Below, one piece after another: positions 34,001-44,335 of a stretch of 64,000 nt of DNA; within the stretch, counting starts at the first letter, position 1; every line of letters begins with the position of its first letter. The DNA is taken from positions 1 to 64,000 of the forward strand of contig CAMPDV010000282.1 in the NCBI GenBank assembly GCA_946699065.1. The letters run 5' to 3'. The notes beneath the pieces were generated by a model. It was not told the origin of the DNA and ran no database searches. It saw only the letters and a list, made by a program, of their open reading frames with translations. The position numbers and the translations under genes are program-made. The DNA is from Loxodes magnus (taxonomy: Eukaryota; Ciliophora; Karyorelictea; Loxodida; Loxodidae).

Positions 34001-34486
34001 ATGGCATTCAAGCAAAGAAGTGATGATGTTTATAACATCAATCTTAGGACTACTGGAAATACTAAAAGACTCTTTCTTATTAGAGATTTTTGTAACAGAT
34101 GTAGAGATACTAAAGAAATAAAAGGAAGCAACAAGCGGAAGATATTTAAGTCTAATTTTTATGCATTTTTTATTAAAAAATGATATAAGGATAAGAAAGA
34201 AAAACTTATACTATAAGGGTAAAAAATGGAAATGATAGAAGAGTTGGAAAGTATCTTTACTAAATATCCACAATGACTGTACATAAACTACTTAGCCAAA
34301 AGAGCATTCCAATTAGGTGCAAGGAAAGCGATGAAGAATGATTCAGGTTACTAATTGAGGAAAATTACTAAAAAAATTACCCTAATCCTTAAAATCTAAA
34401 GGATGAGAATCGTATCTTTCCTGAAAGTGTAGGTAATGAGGACCTTGATGGTACGGGCTTCAGTAATGCTATATTGCGCTGAGTGA
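34001..34486 (+). CDS. Hypothetical protein, 161 residues
   Basis: ATG 34001 to TGA 34484-34486, with two internal TGA read as Trp (FIKKWYKDKKE and KYPQWLYINYLAKRAF). It begins MAFKQRSDDVYNINLRTTGN and is basic. Amphipathic patterning and Lys/Arg content look genuine, but no family was recognised. It may be the last part of the coding-like region upstream. Confidence 0.4.
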
Positions 34487-34667
34487 ATTTTAAGTTTCCT
34501 TTGAATAAAAAAAAAGAAAAACGAAAATCAATGGATGAAAATTGAGATGAGAGAGTCATCTGAATAGTATTTAGGTTTTGACTTGCCTAAATATCTTACG
34601 GTATATTAACTTCTTAGGTATTATTAGTTTTTATATATAATCATAATGAACTTTTTTAGCGCTAGCT

Positions 34668-35171
34668 ATGAATTTTTACTACCACCTTCACTTAAAACAA
34701 TAGATTCTGATAAATTAATAATTTGAGCAAGCGTCTGGGCTAACTAATGAATAATCAAGAATTCTGAAGATTATTCATAGATAATTAAGGATTTTAAAAA
34801 TATACTCATTGATCTTGCTTCAACAAGTCACTTTTCCTACTTTATTATATATAGTAAAGCACGAGCTGGTGCACATAATGGGTAAAATAATCAATGGCTT
34901 GCTAAGGAGTACATTTTGTTATGATGCTGACTGTAACTATAAAATGTTTGGACATATTACGGATAAAATTTTTATTTTCTCTCTACAGATAAATGCTTAG
35001 CAGACATATTTGGAATATTTTGAACAAGTATGATAAAAGAATTAAACCAATGACAAGGAATTTACATTGCATACAGTCTAATAAGCCTAGCAAACTTAAT
35101 ATTTCTAATATGATTATAAGAGGAATCAGACTGGAGATAAATACTCTAAAATGAGAAAAGCAAGCAAATGA
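34668..35171 (+). CDS. Hypothetical protein with an HEXXH motif
   Basis: ATG 34668 to TGA 35169-35171, 167 residues. It contains VKHELVHIMGKIINGLLRST, where HELVH fits the HEXXH zinc-binding core of metallopeptidases, preceded by a hydrophobic stretch (SLILLQQVTFPTLLYIV). The protein is much shorter than known peptidase domains and no third ligand can be assigned confidently, so a chance match is possible. The TGA at the end could also be read as Trp, which would extend the frame. Confidence 0.35.
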
Positions 35172-35978
35172 CTGGAAAGTAGTAACTCATATTAAGCCAT
35201 TCGCACTGATACGATTACTAAACTTCAACATTTTGTTTATAATTTAAATATGAAAAAATGGTTGCATTGCAATATATAACTTTGGTTTAAAGCTTTTCGC
35301 TTTTTAAAGATGTTTCACTTACATTCTTCTTTAATATATTTATTCAAGATTTTTCTTTCTTTAGTTCAATCTATTGGAATGTATTTTATTAATTTAGTGT
35401 TTTTTAATTTTATATATTAATTTAGATATAAGACAATATCGGAAATTTGTCTCATGGTTCTACTATGAGCCCCTTTTTCTTAAAGAACTAATATTTAGCA
35501 GTTCGATATAATTCAGAATGTTTAACTCATATTATTTCACATAGTAATACTTTATTTTGGTTTCATATGAAATGTAAAAAACATTTTTTAAATTTTGCTT
35601 TTAAGGCCACAATAACAATCAACAGACAGTATTTGTTAAGATTTTCTCTACATGCTTTTAATTTTTATAAAAAGGATATTATTTTTCATTAATTCTGATA
35701 TTAAAGTCCTTATTTTTCATTTGGCGGAAAATTAAGATAATTGAATCAAAGAAACTAATGAAGATGTTTAATTTCGTTTTTTACTCTCCAGTTGTTTGAA
35801 TCTTTAAAATCTTTGAACGTTAAAAATCTTAGGTTGAGATTTCAAACTTTGCAAACTTTATGCGGCTCCTCAGAGAGTCTAAATTAGTCACCATTGTTCA
35901 GTTACAATACTTAAAAGCTTCTTACTATAGAATCTGCATTTATGCATAAGTTTATTACACTGACATCCAGTTCCATTA

Positions 35979-36278
35979 ATGTAGAGTATAATAAGAAATT
36001 ATTGTAAGCTAATAGAATGTCTAGCTATCGATGATTAAACTGATATTTATATAGAAGGATCATAAATTAATTTATTAATACTCCAAAGTCCGAAATTAAT
36101 GACTCTGACTTTAGAGTTTCTTCCTAAAATTAGAGAATTTGAACGAAAAAAATTAAATGAAATTGCTGAAAATATTGGCAAGATTGAAATAGAAGCATTC
36201 CTTAACATGCTAGAAGCTTTACCTATTTTTAAAGCTTCAGCAATAAATTATTTTCATTTGATGAAAGAAAAAAATTGA
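35979..36278 (+). CDS. Small hypothetical protein, 99 residues
   Basis: ATG 35979 to TGA 36276-36278, with no internal TGA. Sequence such as KLIECLAIDDQTDIYIEGSQ and FERKKLNEIAENIGKIEIEA is strongly patterned for an alpha-helical protein. It could be a complete small gene or a terminal exon. Confidence 0.45.
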
Positions 36279-36289
36279 TGCTACTATAA

Positions 36290-37730
36290 TTAATACTGAA
36301 TAATCCTTAAATCTCTGATCTTTAATTTAAAAGAATTAGTTAAATCTAATTTAAACCCAAAGGCATATATTATAGTTAGTTAATTTTTAGTGATCTACTC
36401 TACTATGATATGTTCCTCAATTTATTTTTATTTTTTCTTCCAAGGGTTCAAACATAAATATACAAGGTTATGGAAAAAAAGCAACTAGAAGTTTTGATTT
36501 GAGTATAAAGAATTGAGCAGAAATAATTATATTGTGAATAGATAATTTAATCCTTATTACCTTACTCTTACACATAATAGAAAGTTTCCCTAAGACCAGA
36601 GTTAAAATCTATGGGATATAGCTTTTAATTTAAAGCAATATCATTAAATATCTCTATACCCTATATCTGCTTAAGTTAAGCTAATTTTAATTAAAATCTC
36701 TAAATCTTAGTATCTATTAATGAAAACTCTGAATTAGATATAATAGAATATAGCTTTAGTTTAAAGGTAGCTATGTAATAAACTTCTAATAAGACTAAAC
36801 TTAAAATAAATATGCAGTAATGGGCATATAGATGTAATATTGGCGATGATGTATAAGTGTAATTAGTTCTATGTTGTATCATAAAAATAGAATTAGTAAG
36901 AAGATATAAGTGAAGGCTGATGTAGGAAACTTAATTGTAATTTTTTAAAAGAAATGCTAAATTGATGCTCTAAACTAACTGAGGCATACTACAACTATTA
37001 ATTATTAATATTCTTAAAATATCGAATTTTAATCCTTTAGATTTCACACCACATGCTATAAATCTCACTATATACTAAAATCAGCTAAATTTCTCATTAG
37101 AATAGCTTTTATCTCTTCTTTAACTAATGACATACATGCTCACTTTATAATTTAGTTATAATACTTTAATTATATGATTTATAAAGGAGTCTATAACTTA
37201 ATTAATGGATAAACTTAGATTGTCTTTAATAAAATATTATCTTGTAATTTATTCCTTATGGACTTAGAAAATTCCCTTATAGCTAGTAATTTTTATATCA
37301 TACTACTCCTTTGCTTTACTGCCAGTTATGAATATACTTTTTTCTATTATTTTCTCTAATAATTAGAGTAAGTAGAAAGTTCTAAATCAACCTTTTGAGG
37401 TTAATTTTTATCTAGTTAACTTTTTTTGTTTCAAAATGATTGAGCAAATGTAAGTAACTCGTAACTTTCTTCGAAGGCTAATTTAAATTAAACTAAATAA
37501 CTAACTTGAAATGATTATCTATGTAATGTTGAAATTATATGGTATAATAACTATAAATAAAGCTTAAGTTATCATCTTCTAGTAAAAACTCTACTTAGAG
37601 CTTTCTTTTTAATTCCCTTTCTAGTTAAATATATTTTGCATCTAAGCTACTTTTTATAAAACTATCATTAAATAAATTAGTGACTAAGCATTCTAATGCT
37701 TAGCTTCTTTGATTTTCTATTTTAACATTA
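36290..37730. other. AT-rich upstream region of gene B
   Basis: No gene recognised. From about 36960 to 37700 it matches 54880-55600, the region upstream of gene C, at a much lower level than the genes themselves match. Confidence 0.45.
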
Positions 37731-37736
37731 ATAAAA

Positions 37737-39980
37737 ATGTAGCCTAATTATTAGTCTAATGTCTAAATGCTTAACAAACCTAATAAATTTGACTATGGGA
37801 TATAATAGCTAACCAAAACTATTGAGCTATGCTAACAGCCAGATATCTAGTATTCTCTCTATGACCTGGTATCATAGCGGTGTTAGAATATCATTAATTG
37901 GATTACGGAAAACTTAAATGAACTTAGTAAAATAACCAGGTCAGATCTTGCTGAATTCGATGAAAAAACTTAAAAAACTACTCAAATAATTTAGAAGTTT
38001 AGAGAAAGAGAAAAGATAGCTAGAATATTAGAACCTAGAGAGGATTACGACTTATTAAAGTAGATTCAATGAGATCTAGATGTATTAGATAGAAACTTAA
38101 AAATTAATACAAAAGATGAAAAGTACAGATAAAGTCTAAATGAAATGGAATAAATGTGCTAGCGAATGAAACAAATGGACGAGTTATAATCTAAGTGTTT
38201 ACAGTTGCTTGCATATTTTAATAAAGGTTAGACTTCTTTTTCGAAGGAAAATAAAATAAGCAGTCAAGAAGAACAAGTTGCGCATAAAATAGCTTGGATA
38301 TATAAGCATAATCCTGAAAAAGTAGAGTAGCATTATTTGTAAAGAAAGCCAGGAATAATGTACTAGTTAAGATAAAAATACTAAGAAGAAATAATTAATG
38401 ACACAGAATAAAGAAACAACTTTTAACTTATTTTTTAGGAAGAAGTAAAATTAAAAGAGCAAGATTTTCCAAATTAAATCTAGCAAGTACAATTAGAAAA
38501 GAATTATTTATAAGACTAAAAATTTTAAAACTGGTAATAGATTGTTCGTAAGTTTTACCTATTATTTTAGCATAAAAAACTGAGGGAATGAAAATGAAAA
38601 TTGATAGTAACCAAGAAGATTAAATAATATAGATGGGAACTTAAAAGTAACAAGTAACACTATCTAATGCATATCATTAATAAAATCAAATTTAACAGTT
38701 AAATTAAGGTTATTACGAAGATAATCAATAATAGTAATATTTAGCTTTCCCTATTTAAAGCTAAGAATAATATGACCCTTATAATAATTATTAATAAGAT
38801 TAGATCTAATAGATAAAAGATGCCTATGCTAAATAATATCAAAACTAACTACATGATATGTAATTAAAACATGAAAGTTGCGTTTAGGAACTTAATAAAA
38901 TACTAAAAGAAAAAGATGAAAAGTTAAAAATGAATCAAGTGCAATCCAGCATTCAGAATATAAACGAAAAATAAAAAAAAAAATATTAGGAGGAACGAAG
39001 CAGTGAATATAGTTCAATATATGAAGTAAGTCTTTATACAGGGAAAAATAGAATGCGTTAATTAATATTAAAGAGTATATAGCGGTTAGCAAGTTGAACT
39101 AGAATTGTAAGTTTTATAAATTAGCAAAATAAAAAATACTGGAAAAGAAAAATGGGACAAATCTGTGAGTCTATTCTTAGTAGAAAATTAATAGTATTTT
39201 TAAGTTGATAGAGTATTAAATTCCTCAGAAGTTATTAAGAAAAAGATAAAGACTAATTTGATTAGTTATGAGGAAAACTCTCTAGTTCAGACGTTTGTAC
39301 TTAAGAAAAGTGATAAGTAAAATATTTCAAATGAATGCTAAGTCCACTTTGAAGTGACGTAATTACCTTAAGGTTCTATTAAGTTAAAATAAGGGCTTAA
39401 TAATTATTTAAATGAAGAAGTGGTTAAAATATAGTTAGAAGTATAAAATATTGGAAAAGAGCAATGGACATAAAATGTTTCGATAGAAAATATAGATAAT
39501 TTGGTATAAAATTACAAAATAGGAGACTTAAATCCAAATTAAAGCGAAATAGTGGAAATAGAAATTAAAACGGAGAAAGATTCAGGAAAATACTAGCATA
39601 AATTCTAACTTGAAGTAAATGGAAACCGTTTTGGAGAAATTTTTATCTTTTTATACGGCGTTTATAACCCTTTAACGGAATAAGATTAATAGTTAAGATA
39701 AAAATACTAAGATTTTATATAAACTTAAGATGAAGAAAATAAGAAACAGTTTAAAATGCTAAAAAAGAGGAGAGACATTTCATGATATTTCCATTATTCA
39801 AAGAAAGAATAATATAGACTAATAAGCTTAAAAAGTTTTGTTGAGATTATCCTAAGATAAAATTCAAATATGACTTAATAGGATTTGAAAAAAGATTTAG
39901 AATAACTTTTACAAAGAGAAGCTAGCATGAACTAAGTTTAGATCGTGAAAAAATCAAGATGTCGCTGCATGATTTTTTGA
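37737..39980 (+). CDS. Coiled-coil protein with tandem NBR1-type FW domains, gene B
   Basis: Four exons: 37737-38547, 38571-39025, 39042-39106 and 39125-39980. The introns are 23 nt (38548-38570), 16 nt (39026-39041) and 18 nt (39107-39124), each GTAAGT...AG and each needed to keep frame; the product is 728 residues. Residues 1-270 are a helical, Gln-rich coiled coil. Residues 271-422 are a low-complexity Gln/Tyr region (YYEDNQQQQYLAFPIQSQEQ) and a coiled coil. About 423-520 and 521-625 are two FW-type Ig-like domains (LEFKIKNTGKEKWDKSV; LEVQNIGKEQWTQNV; SGKYQHKFQLEVNGNRFGEI). A helical tail follows, ending at TGA 39978-39980. TAA and TAG are frequent Gln codons throughout. Proposed role: receptor or scaffold in selective autophagy, by analogy with NBR1; no PB1 or ZZ domain is visible. 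Confidence 0.9.
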
Positions 39981-39984
39981 CTAG

Positions 39985-40580
39985 AAGAATTGAATAAATT
40001 AAATATAATTAACATTTTCATTTTAAAGCCAACTAATTAAATATAAGCCTTTCTAAATTCTTATTTTAAAATTAATTAACAAAACTTAAATTTAGAAACT
40101 TTGTGAATGTGAAGGGAATATAAGATATTCCTAAAAGATGTCATAAATACAAAAGTATTTTTTAGATACAAAATGAAATATTTCTATGAATAATGAATAA
40201 ACTGTAAAAACATAATAATTAGGTAAGAAATTCAAATTAAAAAATTTTAGGAAAATGAGTATTTCTTTTTAAAATTATTAAACCCTGAAATAGTGAGCAA
40301 TTTTCAAGATTCCATAGTTTAAAACAATTTCACTACAGGAATTACGCTACTTCTCCTTATTTTCATTTCAACTTGGCCAAGAAGTAGTAAAATTTTTTTT
40401 AAATTTCTTGTAGATTATCTTATTTTATCTGCAATTTCTTCAAAAGATTTTTGTGCTACTACAACTTTAAATTTAAATTTTACTAAAATAGTCTTGTGAT
40501 ATTTCATTGTTGGAATTGCTTCCTTCAATTAAAGATGTTATAATTTTATTTAAAATTTTTAATTTCTTCACACTTTCATC
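39985..40580. other. Intergenic, nothing recognised
   Basis: Similarity to gene A stops about 20 bp after the TGA of gene B. The rest is AT-rich with no motif seen. Confidence 0.5.
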
Positions 40581-40589
40581 TTCATCTTC

Positions 40590-41480
40590 TTCTTAAACTT
40601 GATCATCTTCATCATCAGTTTATTCCTTCTTTTATTCTTTTTACTCTTTATGTTCTTCTTCCTTCTCTTTATCTTCCTCATTCTCTTCATCTTTTTCTTG
40701 ATCTTTAAATTCTTCTCCCTTAGTTGTAGAATTTTCTAATCAATCATCTTTTTCCAGTTCAAATAATTCTAATTTCCTTTTAATTAACATCCTATGAAAA
40801 TTTTTTATTTGTAGATCAATGTATTCTAATTTGTTTTTTGGAAATTAATTGATATAGTTTTGGTCATATGTTATTAGTCTTCTAATATCACATTATCCAA
40901 TCTTTGCTGATATCCATTCCCGCATTTCTATATAGCAATCGCAATTCAGAATATGCTCAAACTTATCAAATTCTCCACATACGCAATGGGGATTCTCGAT
41001 AGAATAATATCTGTCTTGAAGGTCTTTTCGAAAGTTGTAGATTTATGTTCTGAGTTTGTATATACTAATTATTTCTCTTTGATATTATTTATTTAATTTC
41101 AGATAGGTAATTTACGGGTATTATTATTGTTATTAGAATTGTTCTATAAATAACTTTGCAGTGGGTATCCTTTTTAGTCTTTAAGTGATTATTTTATAAA
41201 ATTTGCTACTACAACTTTATTATTTGTTCTTGAATAATTTTAATTTCATCTTTCTATTTTTTTGGAGTAACTTAATAGAGTTATTAGGTTGTTTCTAAGT
41301 CAGTTGCTTCGAAACGGACTCAATTATTTTTACTTCTTTTTTTATTTATTAAAATTTATCACTTTGGTGCTAAATTACTCACGGGTCTTGGTCTAGTTCT
41401 TCCATCTTAGTTTCGTACTTCTATTTTAAATTAAATCAGGATCTGATATTTCCTTCGATAGTGTGAAAATAGGTATCATG
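40590..41480 (-). mobile_element. LINE ORF2 C-terminal fragment
   Basis: Minus strand reads CVCGEFDKFEHILNCDCYIE and EWISAKIGQCDIRRLITYDQ, aligned with the C-terminal finger of the ORF2 at 17.6-21.2 kb (CIYREYDTLQHVMEC). An acidic tail follows (EEFKDQEKDEENEEDKEKEE) in the same order as in that element. The upstream part toward 41480 is weakly similar, and the RT and endonuclease domains are absent: a truncated copy. Confidence 0.75.
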
Positions 41481-41489
41481 TATGATTTA

Positions 41490-42480
41490 TTTAAAAACTC
41501 TTTTTAAAGTATCATGACAATTCTTTTTAAATGGAATATTATTTCTTAAGTCTGCTTAATCCATTCAAAGGGTTTTTTCTATGGTTACATTACTCAAATC
41601 ATCATTCTTATTTAATTTTCTTACACTATTCCCTTCATTCAGTTCTTTATCTTTTTTTAAGGTATTTTGTTTTATATTGTCGAGATATGCTAGTACTCAC
41701 CTATCCATCTTGGAAGAGTCACTAGTTAATTTTCTTTTGTAAATTTCTCTCTTTTAATATTAATTAAGAAGTTTGGATAGTCAAAACTAAGACGTGAACT
41801 ATACTAATAAAATTATACAAATTAGTAAATTAATTACATCATAAAAAATAAGAACAATTAATGGAAAAAAGCATTCTAAATCTAAACTATAATCAAATCT
41901 TTTTTTGAGAGTTACTTAATTTACGAATCAAATTATTTTTTAGCTTACTAGTTGATTTATTTTAAAGTTGATTCTTATTAAAATTAATAAAGACATTTTG
42001 ATGAGCCATTCAACTAAATAGTATGCATATTATAATGCTAACCAGACTTAAATTTATAACTCTAAAATATGAAGTTTCTATCCCTCTCTTTTCATTTTAG
42101 CTTTACGTTTTAATCTACTTTAATATATTTCCACTTATATATTTTTAATCTTTATTCATTTCTATATATCTTACTACTAAGTTTATAAAGCTAAATTAAA
42201 GATAATCTTTATTTATACAACAAATGTAATTTAAAAAATGCTTCATTAATACAATTTTTTATTTCTTAAGATAATTTAACTAAAATCCCTTTTTAGTAAG
42301 AGTAATTAAACATTCAAATCTCACTATTTTTATCGCCTTAATTTTTCAAAACTAATCCACTTTTTTTTAATTATTTCAGTTTTAAAACTCCCTATAGCTT
42401 TCTTAATATCCCACTAAGCATTAAGATATATACGCTTAAAAGGAAAAAATCCTTATAAGCACATTTAATAACTTTAATTT
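41490..42480. other. AT-rich, nothing recognised
   Basis: No domain, RNA or repeat family was seen on either strand. Confidence 0.45.
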
Positions 42481-42599
42481 ATTAAATTAGTTATTTAGAT
42501 TATTTTGCTATTAGAAGATATGCAAAGTATATTAAATTTAATTGGAGACTAGAAAGGATAATTTAGATCTTAAATAGTAGATAACTCGTAAAATTAAGC

Positions 42600-42960
42600 T
42601 TATACAAAGGCTTATTGGTGTATATAGCAATTAATCAAAGGAAGGTTGGTTTACTTGTAGTTTATAACCAATTTTTTGGCTGAAAATGGAAAATAAAATA
42701 TAAGAGGAAAATGTTGATTAGAAAATTGGAAGATAGGTAAGAAAAAATAAATTAAGCTTGTAATAAAGATCTAATAAAACGTAGATAAATAAAAGACAGA
42801 AGAATAAGAGATAATGTAGAGGAAAATGATGAAGCTATATAGTTAATAAGAGAAGAACTTCTATTACTTGAAGGCTTACTTGAAGAAACGGATATATACT
42901 GAAATATAGAAAGAGCAGCACACCAACGAGTTGCTACGCGCTCTATAATAAAATTTATTT
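42600..42960 (+). CDS. Coding-like tail ending in the RAAHQR motif
   Basis: One frame reads NKDLIKRRQIKDRRIRDNVE, then NDEAIQLIREELLLLEGLLE, then NIERAAHQRVATRSII. The last part coincides with the dispersed motif at 42910-42949, shared with 26246-26286. It lies about 75 bp before an ORF1 start (43036). It is possibly the end of an element-encoded protein or a host gene used as a target. Function unknown. Confidence 0.4.
42910..42949. repeat. Dispersed motif (copy 2, reverse orientation)
   Basis: The reverse complement matches 26246-26286 with a few changes (tatagagcgcgtagcaac and cgttggtgtgctgctctt). Confidence 0.6.
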
Positions 42961-43035
42961 ATTAATTAAATTATCTAATTATGATAGTATTTTACTCTTA
43001 GTTTTTATTTTAATTATTATCTTAAATAAAAAAAG

Positions 43036-43640
43036 ATGTCAGAAGGATTGTAAAAAGGATTTCTCTAAAAAATTTTTAGTAAATGGTCCCAAAAATCTTA
43101 TCACCTAAACTAATAAAGAAATTTATCGCTTTAAATAGGAAATTCTCAGATCTTAAGAAAGCCCTTTTAAGTAAGAAAGGTAAATTATGCAATAAGAAGT
43201 TTCAAAATTATTTTCAACTAAAAAAAGAAGATTGATGAATGAAGCCTCAGTGTAAAACTTTGATAAACGGTAGCAATAGATTAAAAATTTATGTCATAAG
43301 ATCGAAAAATTAAAACTTTTGAATTGTGAAACAAAATAATTGAATAATAAATTAAATTAAATAGTTAAAGAATAAAAATAATAAATTGGAATTGTAAATT
43401 TATTAAAAGCTCCAACATAAGCAATCTATTAAACTTAAAAAGTTGAAATAATGTAAATAGAAAAAGTAAAAGACTGAAAAACTTAAAAATAATGCTTTTA
43501 TTGAGAATTGACCAAACATCTATATAAAATCGACAAAAAATTCTATAAATCTAAATAAATTAGATAAAAGAAAAAAGGATAAAACAAAATAATTAATAGA
43601 TACTGAAAATAATAAAAAGGAATTAATATTAATTGTGAAA
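43036..43640 (+). mobile_element. LINE ORF1 N-terminal fragment
   Basis: ATG 43036 gives MSEGLQKGF, the start shared with ORF1 copies at 24896 (minus) and 25220 (plus). Then SPKLIKKFIALNRKFSDLKK in a second frame matches the region after the start of those copies. It is AT-rich and frameshifted, so an old copy. Confidence 0.6.
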
Positions 43641-43659
43641 AGTGATTAATGATAAGGAA

Positions 43660-44000
43660 TCGGCTCCACATCCTCGGTGTCTCTTGTTGTTGTATTTTTT
43701 AGAAATAAACTTTCAGTTATTTCCGCTAATTGATTGAATTTGGATTCTATTTGTTTAATTCTCAGATTGACTGGTTGGAAATTTTCATTTTTTAGTATCT
43801 TAGTATTAGATAATAGGTATGCGATTTATCCTTCAAGCTTTTATACGTTTCATAAAAGTTTAAATTCTCCCATTACATAGTTTTTAGTTCTTAGTGTATT
43901 TTTTGCTAATCGTAATTTGATTGGGATAGATCCTGTTTTGAGGAGACTTTTTGCAAGATATTTTCCAATTTTTTATAAATTATAACTAGTTTCTTGAAGC
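43660..44000 (-). mobile_element. LINE ORF1 remnant
   Basis: Minus strand reads LQKVSSKQDLSQSNYDQQ, then IKQIESKFNQLAEITESLFL, aligned with 16660-16950 and 59440-59700. The string gattgggatagatcctgttt is almost identical to the copy near 16880. It lies tail to tail with the 43036 fragment. Confidence 0.7.
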
Positions 44001-44335
44001 TTATCTACTTCCTCTTAAACCAAAATATTCTGAAACTGATTCCTAGGCTTTTCCTCTATAATCAAAGTTGCAACTTGATGGGCACTCTATCATTATCTGA
44101 TACTCTTTCTTAATCCCATAATTTCCAGGATTTCATTTTGCATATTTCCTAAAAGTAGCCAGGAATAGTTTCCAAATATCTTTTGGCATTTTTTAGATAA
44201 ATAATCTATTTAAAAAATAAGTTATAGCTATTTTTATAGCTTAAACCTTTAGCTATTTAAATACCAAACTACTAACTACTTTTGTTAAATTCTGGTATTT
44301 TTAAGTTTACTTAATCTCTTTCGAGACAATTCAAT

